Shown: positions 33,942 to 42,553 of the stretch, piece after piece
Layout: every line of letters starts with the position of its first letter
Position numbering within the stretch: position 1 is the stretch's first letter
Origin: Deinococcales bacterium
GTDB lineage: Bacteria > Deinococcota > Deinococci > Deinococcales > JAAFIG01
Direction of reading: 5' to 3'
DNA length: 55,208 nt
Assembly: GCA_013298595.1 (NCBI GenBank)
Contig: JAAFIG010000024.1
Coordinates: forward strand, 1 to 55,208
Program-made: the position numbers and the translations under genes
The notes under the pieces: generated by a model
The model's input: only the letters and a program-made list of their open reading frames with translations
Databases searched by the model: none
What the model was told of the DNA's origin: nothing

Positions 33942-35095
33942 TCCAAACCGTAGGGGCGGGGCTTGCCTCGCCCAACAAAGCCGATGCCCTGAAAAATGCT
34001 GCGCTCGAGCTTGGTTTCGACGCTGCCGAATGGGTCAGTGCAGCTGTACCAACTTCCGATGTGCAAGGTTTCTCGAGTTGGTTAGATGCTGGTCATCAGG
34101 CTGGTATGGATTATCTCGAAAAAAGTGTTTCAAGACGGGCTGATGTCAGAACCACTTTCGCACTTGCACAGTCTGCTTTGGTGTTGCTCGTTTCGCATAA
34201 TCATGTTGCTCCTGAAAAACCAAGTGGTGGTACTCGAGTTGGGCGTGTGGCTCGGTATGCTTGGAGTTTTGATTATCACACGGTTTTAAAACCTGTGTTG
34301 CAAAAACTCGAGGCTGTGGCAGCTGATTTAGGCATCCAAGCCAAAGCTTGTGTAGATCATGCGCCGATTCTTGAACGTGGTTTTGCGGCTCGAGCAGGTA
34401 TTGGTTGGCAAGGTCGCTCGAGTCAGTTAATTCATACAAAACTTGGGGCGTTGACAACATTGGCAGTTTTGTTAACAGACGCTGAGCCACCTGAAATCCT
34501 CGAGCCGCATGCAGATCGTTGTGGGAAGTGTGTGGCTTGTGTAACTGCTTGCCCAACTGATGCGATTTTGCCGAATCGAATTGTGGATTCTAGGCGCTGC
34601 ATCGCTTATTACACTGTCGAGCATCGCGGAGCTGTGCCACTCGAGTTACGCGCAAAATTTGGCGATCATCTTTTTGGTTGTGATGATTGCCTTGATATTT
34701 GCCCTTGGACAACGCATGCTGGCAAATTCTCAAAGCTGCTCGAGCCAATTCCAGAGTTGGTCTATCCAAATCTCGAGCCGTGGTTTTTAGAATCTGGAAC
34801 ATGGTTTGAAAAGCATTTCACCAACACTGCTTTCTCGAGGGCACGCCGTAAAGGTATGGCGCGAAATGCAGCGATTGTGCTGGGGAATCTGCGAGACGAA
34901 AATCATTTGTGGTTGCTTGGACAAGGCTTAACAGATATTGGCTGGGAGGTGCGAGAAGCTTGTGCTTGGGCACTTGGTTGTTTTGCCACACCAACGGCTT
35001 TGAATTTCCTCGAGCGAGCCAGAACGGACTTGGATGCTCGAGTGCAAACCACTGTTATTCGGGCTTTAAAACTCGAGTTTGCTCAGGTGACATAA
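33911..35095 (+). CDS. queG: Epoxyqueuosine reductase QueG
   Basis: 394 aa from ATG 33911. Has the cobalamin-binding N-terminal region, then two [4Fe-4S] cluster motifs, CGKCVACVTACPTDAI and CDDCLDICPW, and C-terminal HEAT-like helices (ARVQTTVIRALKL). It does the last step of queuosine synthesis in tRNA. The first 20 codons are odd: a duplicated junction gives two starts (33911, 33938), and a copy of the dispersed palindrome (33950-33973) is translated as VGAGLASPNKA before family similarity starts (about LKNAALELGFDAAEW). Confidence 0.93.
   Translation: MNVDKSNPVMIQTVGAGLASPNKADALKNAALELGFDAAEWVSAAVPTSDVQGFSSWLDAGHQAGMDYLEKSVSRRADVRTTFALAQSALVLLVSHNHVAPEKPSGGTRVGRVARYAWSFDYHTVLKPVLQKLEAVAADLGIQAKACVDHAPILERGFAARAGIGWQGRSSQLIHTKLGALTTLAVLLTDAEPPEILEPHADRCGKCVACVTACPTDAILPNRIVDSRRCIAYYTVEHRGAVPLELRAKFGDHLFGCDDCLDICPWTTHAGKFSKLLEPIPELVYPNLEPWFLESGTWFEKHFTNTAFSRARRKGMARNAAIVLGNLRDENHLWLLGQGLTDIGWEVREACAWALGCFATPTALNFLERARTDLDARVQTTVIRALKLEFAQVT
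33950..33973. repeat. Dispersed palindromic repeat, copy h, inside queG
   Basis: GTAGGGGCGGGG, centre CTTG, CCTCGCCC, followed by AACAAAG. It lies within the N-terminal coding part of queG. Confidence 0.75.
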
Positions 35096-35555
35096 CTGTT
35101 TTTGCAGAGCGCCGTTTTGCCTGATGTGCCAGTAATCGTTCACCTTTGGCACTATGGGTAACAACGGGTATAAGTTTTTTTGCACCAGCTACCCAAGCAG
35201 TCACTTCCTCGAGTGTTGGGTCGCGGCGGGCAAGGTTTTTAGCGGCATTCACCTCGAGTAATTTGCTGTGTAAATTCTCTGGAATACGGTTGCGTAATTC
35301 TTTGACAGTATCCACCCCAGCTGCCTCGAGTAAATCTGAGAACTGCGTACCGATTCTTGGTACACGCATTAAATCGGCTCGGTTAACCCAAGCTAAAATG
35401 CGTTTCTCAGTGATGCCAAGGTCGGCGGCTAAGTCTTTACGTCCACGCAGATGCGCCGCTTTTTTTAACAACCCAGCCGTGGTTTTTAACCCCAATGCCT
35501 CGAGTTTAGCTGCGTATGTTTTACCAATGCCTTCGATGTCAATCAGTTTTGCCAT
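35055..35555 (-). CDS. DUF4332 helix-hairpin-helix protein
   Basis: 166 aa. Two helix-hairpin-helix-like units: IEGIGKTYAAKLEALGLKT (about residues 7-25) and VPRIGTQFSDLLEAAGVDT (about residues 64-82), as in the DUF4332 family. These folds bind DNA non-specifically or act as interaction modules. The C-terminus is basic. AGGAG lies 8 bases before ATG 35555. The last 41 bases overlap the 3' end of convergent queG. Confidence 0.8.
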   Translation of the reverse strand: MAKLIDIEGIGKTYAAKLEALGLKTTAGLLKKAAHLRGRKDLAADLGITEKRILAWVNRADLMRVPRIGTQFSDLLEAAGVDTVKELRNRIPENLHSKLLEVNAAKNLARRDPTLEEVTAWVAGAKKLIPVVTHSAKGERLLAHQAKRRSAKTVMSPEQTRVLKPE

Positions 35556-35679
35556 ACAGTGGCTCCTAAGTAGATTTTAGATTTTTCAAATAGCGGCAAA
35601 TCTGTCCTTGCTTGTGGAAATAGCACTACTCGTGTTCATTTCAGCAGTGGATACGCTGTCCTGACTCCTGCTAATCGCA

Positions 35680-35710
35680 AAATGTTTTAGGTGTTTTTCC
35701 TAAAACATTT
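35680..35710 (-). terminator. Hairpin terminator of the HAD phosphatase gene
   Basis: AAATGTTTTAGG (35680-35691) and CCTAAAACATTT (35699-35710) form a 12-bp perfect stem with a 7-base loop. It sits 11 bases after the HAD stop on the minus strand, ending in TTTTGC. Confidence 0.7.
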
Positions 35711-35721
35711 CGGGGAAGTCC

Positions 35722-36516
35722 TTAGTTTTTGGCTAAGAACTGCTCGAGCCATGTGGCTACCCCGAATTCTTCAGGCGCGGGAATGGTTTCTTGGGCGACT
35801 CCGCTGTGGTGTGCTTCGACTTCTCCGACAGCCACACCATGACCTGCCCACTCGAGCATGGTCAGGTCATTGTTACCATCACCAAAAGCAATGGTGTCTT
35901 TTTGGGCAATACCAAGGTGATTTGCAATCAACTCGAGCGCTGCACCTTTATGGGCACCTTCAGGAGCAATTTCAAGATAGTAATCACCCCAAGGGTACAA
36001 GGTAAATGTTGGGTATTGCTGACGAATTTCTGGAATGAATTTGTAAACTTCATCCGAGTGCAATGTCAGTTTAGCGGGTTCGGCATTGGGAAAAGTTGCA
36101 AAGAACTCATGTACATTTCTGCCTTCGCTGCGAATCCAATCCCAATACGGTTTGCCATCGTTGCGAAGTCCATGCGGATTTTTCACATAAACATCCATTT
36201 CATGAGGCACAAAAAACTCGGTCACAAGTGGCGCATACCGTTCAATCATGGCTCGAGTATCAGCGTGGGTTAAGCGCAAATCTCGCATCAGACTGCCATC
36301 TGGTGCTGTCACACAACCACCTTGAGCTGTGCCAATCGGAGTCTCGAGTTTAAGTTGGTCTAAGTATGGTTTTGCACTGGCATGAACTCGACCTGTGATG
36401 ACTGTAACAAGATGTCCTGCCTCTCGAGCTGCTTGAATGGCAGCGATGATCGGTTCGGTCAGTTCATATTTGTGGTTGACAATAGTGCCGTCTAAATCAA
36501 AAGCAAGTAACTTCAT
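35722..36516 (-). CDS. Cof-type HAD phosphatase
   Basis: 264 aa. HAD motif I DLDGTIV (about residues 6-12), motif II ITGR, and motif IV GDGNNDLTML, with a large C2 cap between them. Cof-type enzymes dephosphorylate small sugar or cofactor phosphates; the substrate cannot be told. TACCCT ends 7 bases before ATG 36516, suggesting a leaderless start. Confidence 0.9.
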   Translation of the reverse strand: MKLLAFDLDGTIVNHKYELTEPIIAAIQAAREAGHLVTVITGRVHASAKPYLDQLKLETPIGTAQGGCVTAPDGSLMRDLRLTHADTRAMIERYAPLVTEFFVPHEMDVYVKNPHGLRNDGKPYWDWIRSEGRNVHEFFATFPNAEPAKLTLHSDEVYKFIPEIRQQYPTFTLYPWGDYYLEIAPEGAHKGAALELIANHLGIAQKDTIAFGDGNNDLTMLEWAGHGVAVGEVEAHHSGVAQETIPAPEEFGVATWLEQFLAKN

Positions 36517-36523
36517 TGCGTAT

Positions 36524-36529
36524 AGGGTA
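36524..36529 (-). promoter_or_regulatory. -10 box of the HAD phosphatase gene
   Basis: TACCCT on the minus strand, 7 bases before ATG 36516. Confidence 0.4.
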
Positions 36530-36770
36530 TCACGACCTCGAGAGGCATCTGTCAGTTGGGATGCTCGGCTCGAGATGGAAAAAGCAAAATGTAAAAATAA
36601 ATTTCAAAGATCGAGTCGCTCGAGACGTATTATACGCTACCCTTTGCTAAAAACGGTGCAGAGAGTTGTTTTGCTTCAAAAACCGTAAATTTTATCGCTA
36701 AAACAAGTCGCATCTTTATCCTTTTTGCTTTTGTCAGCATTCTACCTTCGTCCTTCCTCTGCTTTTCTGG

Positions 36771-36776
36771 TAGCAT
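36771..36776 (+). promoter_or_regulatory. Leaderless -10 box of gatA
   Basis: TAGCAT ends 6 bases before ATG 36783. No ribosome binding site is present. The 266-base gap before it (36517-36782) shows no gene. Confidence 0.55.
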
Positions 36777-36782
36777 CCTCGC

Positions 36783-38240
36783 ATGACTTTGGCGTTATCT
36801 AAACAAGTGCAATCAGGTGCGGTTCAAGCGGTGGATGTGGCAAAAGCAAGTCTCGAGGCTGTGCGTTCCGAGACATTGAATGCGTTTATTTCGGTGAATG
36901 ATGCAGTGCTTGAAGCAGCAGCCTTGGTCGATGCTCGAGTGGCTGCTGGTGAGGTTTTACCATTGGCGGGTTATCCATTGGCAGTGAAGGATAATATTGT
37001 TTTGCGTGGTTTAGGTGCAACGGCTGGCTCGAGGATTTTAGAGAAATTTGTTTCGCCGTATACCAGTTCGGCACTGCAAAAATTGATCAATGCAGGTGCT
37101 GTGGTGATTGGTAAAGCCAATTGCGATGAATTCGGCATGGGTTCTAGTGGCGAAAATAGTGCGTATGGTGTCACCAAAAATCCGCGAGATCATGCTCGAG
37201 TGCCTGGTGGTAGCAGTTCGGGTTCGGCTGCGGCTGTGGCAGAAGGTTTAGTGTCTGGGGCATTGGGTACGGATACGGGTGGCAGTATTCGTTTGCCAGC
37301 GGCGTTTTGTGGGTGCCTGGGCTTAAAACCAACGTACGGGCGAGTCTCGAGGTACGGTGTGATTGCTTATGCCAGTAGCCTTGACCAAGTTGGACCGTTA
37401 GCACGAAATACTGCCGATTTGACAGCCCTACTCGAGGTGATGTCTGGGTATGATCCAATGGATGCCACCTCTTTACAAACCCAAACCAATTTCTCGAGTG
37501 CTCAGGATATTAAAGGTTGGAAAATTGGTCTGGTCAAAGAAGGCATGGGTAGTGGCAACAGCGCTGGTGTGGTTGGAGCGATGCAGGCAACCCAAGAAGC
37601 CCTCGAGAAACTTGGGGCAACGGTGGTTGAAATCAGTCTGCCCAGCCTCGAGAATGCTTTAGCTGCTTATTACTTAATTGCTTGTCCAGAAGCCAGCAGC
37701 AACCTTGCGCGTTACGATGGCATGGTTTACTCGCACCGCGCCGAAGGTGCAGATTTACTCGAGGTAATGGCAAAATCTCGAGGGGAGGGTTTTGGTGCAG
37801 AAGTTAAACGCCGCATCTTAATGGGAACCTATGCGTTATCCAGTGGTTATTACGATGCGTTTTACAGTAAAGCTTTACGTGCTCGAGCCATGATAGCTGC
37901 TGATTTTGCTCGAGTTTTTGCCGAGGTAGATGCGCTACTGATGCCAACAGCCCCAAGTCCAGCATTTCTTTTGGGCGCGAAAGCCGACCCATTAGAAATG
38001 TACTTAACTGATGTGGATACCGTAGCTGTTAATTTAGCTGGTTTACCTGCCATCAGTATTCCTTTTGGCTTCGAGCAAAACGGACAATTTAGTACCAGTG
38101 CGGGCTTACCAATTGGTGTGCAATTTATTGCCCCAACCCTCGAGGATGCTCGGTTGCTGACGATTTCGGCACAACTTGAGCAATTTACAGTTGGAGCATT
38201 CCTGAAACCAGTACAAGATTGGGTTTCGCGGTTCTTATGA
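36783..38240 (+). CDS. gatA: Glutamyl-tRNA(Gln) amidotransferase subunit A
   Basis: 485 aa. Amidase signature: catalytic Lys in AVKDNI, then the Gly/Ser-rich run PGGSSSGSAAAVAEG with the cis-Ser, and the Ser nucleophile in DTGGSIRLPAAFCG. It releases ammonia from glutamine for GatB to amidate Glu-tRNA(Gln). Full length for GatA. gatB and gatC are not in this window. The stop overlaps the next gene (ATGA). Confidence 0.94.
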   Translation: MTLALSKQVQSGAVQAVDVAKASLEAVRSETLNAFISVNDAVLEAAALVDARVAAGEVLPLAGYPLAVKDNIVLRGLGATAGSRILEKFVSPYTSSALQKLINAGAVVIGKANCDEFGMGSSGENSAYGVTKNPRDHARVPGGSSSGSAAAVAEGLVSGALGTDTGGSIRLPAAFCGCLGLKPTYGRVSRYGVIAYASSLDQVGPLARNTADLTALLEVMSGYDPMDATSLQTQTNFSSAQDIKGWKIGLVKEGMGSGNSAGVVGAMQATQEALEKLGATVVEISLPSLENALAAYYLIACPEASSNLARYDGMVYSHRAEGADLLEVMAKSRGEGFGAEVKRRILMGTYALSSGYYDAFYSKALRARAMIAADFARVFAEVDALLMPTAPSPAFLLGAKADPLEMYLTDVDTVAVNLAGLPAISIPFGFEQNGQFSTSAGLPIGVQFIAPTLEDARLLTISAQLEQFTVGAFLKPVQDWVSRFL

Positions 38241-39379
38241 GCGCTGAGCGTGTTATTTACGCTGCTGATGTTGTTTATAACGGTGTTGGCTTACCACTCG
38301 AGAATGCTGGTGTGCTGGTCTCAAGTACAAATACTATTGTGGCATTTGGTAAACTTGCAGCCTTACAAATTCAGTTCCCCGAAGTAAAAACACAGCGCCT
38401 AGGGCAAGCTATTTTGCCACGCCCGGTCAATGCACATACGCATCTGGATTTATCCCAAGTTCCATTTAAGGCTTTGCCGTATCCGCGTTGGATCCCTGAA
38501 CATATTATATCCAACCAAGCTTTACGCGGACTCGAGGGCGCGAAGATTGGTTTAGAGGTTTTGCGTCAAAGTGGCATTGGTACTTTTGGTGACATTGTTT
38601 ATTCAGAAGAAGTCATGAAGTTTGTGTTATCCGAATCCGAATTGGCTGGCGTGGCATATTGGGAAGTGCTCAATCCAATGCCAGACCAAGCCACAGACAT
38701 CATGACCCAAACCATCGAACGTATCAAAGGCTGGCGTAAACTCGAGAACAACATCAAAATTGGTTTATCACCCCATGCCCCTTTCACTGTCTCGAGTCTG
38801 CTCCTTAAACAATTATCTGGTTTTGCCAAACTCGAGGGTCTACCAATGCAAATCCATGTTGCTGAACACCCGTCTGAACTCGAGTTGTTTCGCACAGGCA
38901 CAGGCACACTTGCCAAGTCAGTACAAAAAAGTGGTTTCCCAGCCTTCGAGACTTCATGGGGGCGTAAACCCGACCCAGATTTAACCCCAGTTAAATACCT
39001 TGCCGAACTGGGTGTGCTTGAGGCAAAACCGACCCTAATTCACATGGTTAACGTCACTGAAGAAGATGTCAAAATCATTGCCCAATATGGTTGCAGTGTG
39101 GTTTCTTGTCCACGCAGCAACTTTAACCTCGAATGTGGCAATATCCCTTGGAAACTCTATGCTAAATATGGTGTTGAACTGGCACTAGGCACAGACTCGA
39201 GTGCCAGTGGCGAAACCTTAAATATCCGAGAAGAAGCCAATGCTGCCCTCAAATACCTCGAGATAGACTTAAAACACGTGGTTCGTTGGGCAGTCAAAGG
39301 TGGTTATCGCGCCCTTGGCATCAAAGCTCCAATTATCCAACGCGGCGATGATTTCTCGAGCTTAATCGTTTGGGAGTGA
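38237..39379 (+). CDS. Amidohydrolase, MTA/SAH or aminofutalosine deaminase-like
   Basis: 380 aa from ATG 38237, overlapping the gatA stop. Metal site His-x-His in NAHTHLD, further His in HVAEHPSE and IHMVN, and the Asp of ALGTDSSAS. These fit the ATZ/TRZ branch (5'-methylthioadenosine, S-adenosylhomocysteine or aminodeoxyfutalosine deaminases). If the menaquinone futalosine pathway is used by this host, aminofutalosine deaminase is a natural guess, but no other mqn gene is nearby. Confidence 0.8.
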   Translation: MSAERVIYAADVVYNGVGLPLENAGVLVSSTNTIVAFGKLAALQIQFPEVKTQRLGQAILPRPVNAHTHLDLSQVPFKALPYPRWIPEHIISNQALRGLEGAKIGLEVLRQSGIGTFGDIVYSEEVMKFVLSESELAGVAYWEVLNPMPDQATDIMTQTIERIKGWRKLENNIKIGLSPHAPFTVSSLLLKQLSGFAKLEGLPMQIHVAEHPSELELFRTGTGTLAKSVQKSGFPAFETSWGRKPDPDLTPVKYLAELGVLEAKPTLIHMVNVTEEDVKIIAQYGCSVVSCPRSNFNLECGNIPWKLYAKYGVELALGTDSSASGETLNIREEANAALKYLEIDLKHVVRWAVKGGYRALGIKAPIIQRGDDFSSLIVWE

Positions 39380-39385
39380 AGAACC

Positions 39386-39415
39386 AAAAAAGGACAAAAG
39401 ATTTACCTTTTGCCC
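39386..39415 (-). terminator. Rho-independent terminator, secreted protein gene
   Basis: On the minus strand GGGCAAAAG, loop GTAAAT, CTTTTGTCC, then six T. Located 25 bases after the stop of the gene at 39441-39812. Confidence 0.8.
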
Positions 39416-39440
39416 TTCCTCCTTAAACCTTCCTCTGCTT

Positions 39441-39812
39441 TTACGGTGCTTTCCACTCGAGTTTAACGTTATAGGCTTCGCGTAACAGTGTGGCAAAAGA
39501 TATTTTTTCGCCTTTGATCTCGAGGTGGCAATCTTTACCATCTTTGCTGACAACAACTTTAAAACTACGGGTTTCTTCGTTCGGTACACCTATCCAGAGG
39601 TGAACTGTTTCATTGGCAGGCAAGCGAGCATTTTCGGCGGTCAGAATAAGTGTGTTTCTACGAATGATACCTGTAGCGTAATTGCTGGTTAAATCCTGAC
39701 TAATCATTTTGACAACAGTGTTGTCTGGTAGTACTGGAATACCTGTTAATGGTGTTAGTGGGGCTGCGAGCGCCCACCCAAAAATGAAAAGTAAAAATAC
39801 GAACCGCTTCAT
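39441..39812 (-). CDS. Small secreted protein of unknown function
   Basis: 123 aa. Signal peptide MKRFVFLLFIFGWALAA. The mature part is strand-rich (TVVKMISQDLTSNYATGIIRRNTLILTA split by turns, then VHLWIGVPNEETRSFKVVVSKDG). It has a single Cys. No family recognised. TAGATT ends 6 bases before the ATG and a terminator follows, so it is a single-gene unit. Confidence 0.6.
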   Translation of the reverse strand: MKRFVFLLFIFGWALAAPLTPLTGIPVLPDNTVVKMISQDLTSNYATGIIRRNTLILTAENARLPANETVHLWIGVPNEETRSFKVVVSKDGKDCHLEIKGEKISFATLLREAYNVKLEWKAP

Positions 39813-39818
39813 GTCTAT

Positions 39819-39824
39819 AATCTA
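39819..39824 (-). promoter_or_regulatory. Leaderless -10 box, small secreted protein gene
   Basis: TAGATT on the minus strand, 6 bases before ATG 39812. Confidence 0.5.
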
Positions 39825-39902
39825 TCAATTTTTTTTCAAAGCAACGGTGGGAATTACCCTAATGCTTCTTAATGATTGGGCTACAATTTTACCGACGATT
39901 CG

Positions 39903-41663
39903 TTACTCGTGGCGATCTAACCGAGTCCAGCCATACCAAAGTGGCAAGATCGTACCAAGTACACCCAGTACCAGCATTGTGCCAAGAATAATCATGCCTT
40001 CGCTGGTAGCAAAATACTCGAGTCCTTGGGCGTAACGTGCGTCAGTTAAGCTGATATAGGTTGGTCGAGCTGCCAGTACTGTCAGAATGCCACTAAAAAT
40101 AATCGATGCGCTCATGTAAATAAAACCACCGGCGCTGACTGCGACTTCGGCAGGGTTATCGAATTTAAAACGCGGCACAGCTGCACCAATACCAACACCT
40201 AACCCAGTCATGACAAAAGCACTCGAGATAGCAACTATCACGCTCATGGTGGTAATCACAGGAGTGAGATTCAAACTGGTTGCTGCAAACCAACCCAAGC
40301 AAAATGCAAGGATTAAAGTGGCAGGCAGTGCCCCCCAGAATTTAGCAATCACAATATTTTTTGTAGATAACGGCGAGGTACGAAGTAACCAATACCCATA
40401 TCCTTCAAAGGAAATACTTGGGAATGCCATACGAACACCAACACCAGCAATCACAAAACCTTGAAAGGCAATGGTCAGAAAACCAAGCGCATTGCGGTAC
40501 AGTTTGGCTTGTTCGGCATTCACCGAATCCAGTCCTGGCACAGCCCGTACCGAAACCACATAAACCCCACCAAGGGCAACCAGAATCAGCAATTGCGACC
40601 ACTGCGTGGCATCGCGGAATAACAATCGAACATCTTTGGTAATCAAATGCCCAGCCGCACCAAAATGTGCCATTAAATTTTCAAACCAACTGGCTCGGCG
40701 TTTGGTTGGGTCTAAACGCACTTGAGAACTCTCTAAACCACGCACCCAACCCTCGAGATACGCTTTGGTAGCCAGAAAATGAGCCATTAGCATTAACACA
40801 ACCGCTAAGCCTGTTAAGAGAATAATCCCATTGGTAAAATCACCTCGAGCACTGCTCCAAATAAAATCACTCGCCCAGCTCGAGGGCAGTAACGGATTGC
40901 TCGGATTGCCAAATTGTTCAACCAGTTTGTCTATGGAATTCCCTTCGCCATTGGAAGCATTGAGTTGTTTGAGCAATTCCTCAGGTTTAGCTGCTCGAAT
41001 CAGGTAAACCAGACCTGCTGATAAAATAATGCCAACACCTGTGGCAACTTCACGCACCCGCCCAGCAGGGGAGAGACGCATTAAAGCAATGGCAATGGTT
41101 GCACCTAACCCAACAGGTAAAACAAAGGTGATAAAGGCTGCCAGAATCGCTAATGGGAAATACCACCAAGCTGCTTGAAAATGCACCCCTAAGCCAATCA
41201 GTGGCGCAACCAGTAACAAACTTGGTACACCTGCTGCTGAAAGGTATGTATCAAAAAGTTTTAAAGCAAACACTCGAGCACTGGGAATGGGTTGCGCCAG
41301 TAAAAAATTGAGATCTTCGGAAGTGTAAAGGGTTGTAATTGCCGTGGTTACAGCACTAAAAGTGACACCAGCTCCCAGCACCAACAAACCATTCTCGAGC
41401 ACCCGCGAAGCAATCGAAGTGCCAACAATACTGCACTTTCGGGTGAAGTCTAAAAATCCCCGACCAGTATCACAAACATACTCGAGAGCACGCAAAGTAC
41501 CAACATATTCGCCCCAAGCAACCAGCAGCACAAAGATCAGCACAACCACATAATTCCAGCGATTACCACGCAGAATTGTATTTTTTAAGGACAACCATTT
41601 TGCCGTAAATAACGAACTCGAGTAATGCCGAGTTGGTTGAGTTTGACTCGAAACTAAACTCAT
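39903..41663 (-). CDS. ABC-2 type exporter permease
   Basis: 586 aa, about 12 membrane helices and no ATPase motif. Between them are cytoplasmic loops such as SSQVRLDPTKRRASWFENLMAHFGAAGHLITKDVRLLFRDATQW, typical of putative ABC exporters with KD(V/L)RLLFRD. It pairs with the ATPase gene directly upstream (ATGA overlap at 41660). Substrate unknown. An N-terminal half-duplication is possible: both halves end in a similar hydrophobic array. Confidence 0.8.
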   Translation of the reverse strand: MSLVSSQTQPTRHYSSSLFTAKWLSLKNTILRGNRWNYVVVLIFVLLVAWGEYVGTLRALEYVCDTGRGFLDFTRKCSIVGTSIASRVLENGLLVLGAGVTFSAVTTAITTLYTSEDLNFLLAQPIPSARVFALKLFDTYLSAAGVPSLLLVAPLIGLGVHFQAAWWYFPLAILAAFITFVLPVGLGATIAIALMRLSPAGRVREVATGVGIILSAGLVYLIRAAKPEELLKQLNASNGEGNSIDKLVEQFGNPSNPLLPSSWASDFIWSSARGDFTNGIILLTGLAVVLMLMAHFLATKAYLEGWVRGLESSQVRLDPTKRRASWFENLMAHFGAAGHLITKDVRLLFRDATQWSQLLILVALGGVYVVSVRAVPGLDSVNAEQAKLYRNALGFLTIAFQGFVIAGVGVRMAFPSISFEGYGYWLLRTSPLSTKNIVIAKFWGALPATLILAFCLGWFAATSLNLTPVITTMSVIVAISSAFVMTGLGVGIGAAVPRFKFDNPAEVAVSAGGFIYMSASIIFSGILTVLAARPTYISLTDARYAQGLEYFATSEGMIILGTMLVLGVLGTILPLWYGWTRLDRHE

Positions 41664-42427
41664 GCGGCTGCCTTGGCACGTTCACGCTCGAGGGCTTCTT
41701 CTTCGACCAGCTTAAAGAAAATTCGCTCGAGGGTGTTGCCTTCAACACCGCTACGTTCTTCGTTGGTACGGTTTTGTAATTGCTCGAGGGTGCCTTCTGC
41801 CAAAATCACACCTCGGTCGAGCACTGCTATCCGATGAGCTACCGCTTCGGCAACAGGTAAACTATGGGTGGTGAGCAAAACAGTATTGCCTTTAGCCGCG
41901 TAATCAGACAGCAATTCTCTAGCTTGCTTGGCTGCTTTTGGATCTAAACCCACCATCGGTTCATCCACAATCAGCACTGGTGGTTCTGGCAGCATGGCGC
42001 AAATAATGGTCAGTTTTTGTTTCATGCCATGTGAGTACGTTTCGATTAATTCATTGGCAAAGTTTTCCAAGGCAAAAAACTCGAGCCAACGATCAATCTC
42101 GGATTCAATCGATTTTAATTTGTGCAACCCAGCAATAAACCGTAGCAATTCTCGAGCCGTTAACTTGCCATATAAATAAGGTCGGTCTGGAATATAGCCA
42201 AATGCCGCTTTAGCTTTGACAGGGTCTTTCCAAACATCGAACCCTGCCACTCGAACAGTGCCACTCGAGGGACGAGTCAAACCCGTAATTGCCCGAATTG
42301 TGGTGGTTTTACCAGCCCCATTAGGTCCAAGCAACCCAAAAACTTGTCCTGTTGGTACGGAGAAGCTGACATTTTGTACCGCAGCCACCTTACCAAATCG
42401 TTTTTCAAAATTGACAACTTCAATCAT
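41660..42427 (-). CDS. ABC transporter ATP-binding protein
   Basis: 255 aa. Walker A GPNGAGKTTT, signature YSHGMKQKL, Walker B VLIVDEPMVGLDP. The preceding in-frame TTG at 42430 is not needed; ATG 42427 has TAGACT exactly 6 bases ahead. Forms a two-gene export unit with the permease. C-terminal tail (LVEEEALERERAKAAA) is charged and possibly helical. Divergent from nurA with 126 bases between starts. Confidence 0.9.
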   Translation of the reverse strand: MIEVVNFEKRFGKVAAVQNVSFSVPTGQVFGLLGPNGAGKTTTIRAITGLTRPSSGTVRVAGFDVWKDPVKAKAAFGYIPDRPYLYGKLTARELLRFIAGLHKLKSIESEIDRWLEFFALENFANELIETYSHGMKQKLTIICAMLPEPPVLIVDEPMVGLDPKAAKQARELLSDYAAKGNTVLLTTHSLPVAEAVAHRIAVLDRGVILAEGTLEQLQNRTNEERSGVEGNTLERIFFKLVEEEALERERAKAAA

Positions 42428-42433
42428 CAAACC

Positions 42434-42439
42434 AGTCTA
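42434..42439 (-). promoter_or_regulatory. Leaderless -10 box of the ABC exporter operon
   Basis: TAGACT on the minus strand, 6 bases before ATG 42427. Confidence 0.55.
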
Positions 42440-42539
42440 GTGGTTTCCTGTCACAAAACTCGTGCAAAAGTAACAATTAGCTTTGAGCTTTTGGGCTTCG
42501 CCGCTACGGTCAACCTTCTTCTTCTCCCGTCCTATCTGT

Positions 42540-42545
42540 TACACT
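42540..42545 (+). promoter_or_regulatory. -10 box of nurA-herA
   Basis: TACACT ends 8 bases before ATG 42554. Confidence 0.45.
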
Positions 42546-42553
42546 CATTACGA

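Noticed and set aside
36517-36782. Possible small gene before gatA (frame 36437-36688)
   Set aside because: Starts inside the HAD gene antisense, has basic low-complexity text and no start signal.
42344-42553. N-terminal extension of the nurA frame
   Set aside because: It overlaps the ABC ATPase gene on the other strand; NurA similarity starts after ATG 42554.
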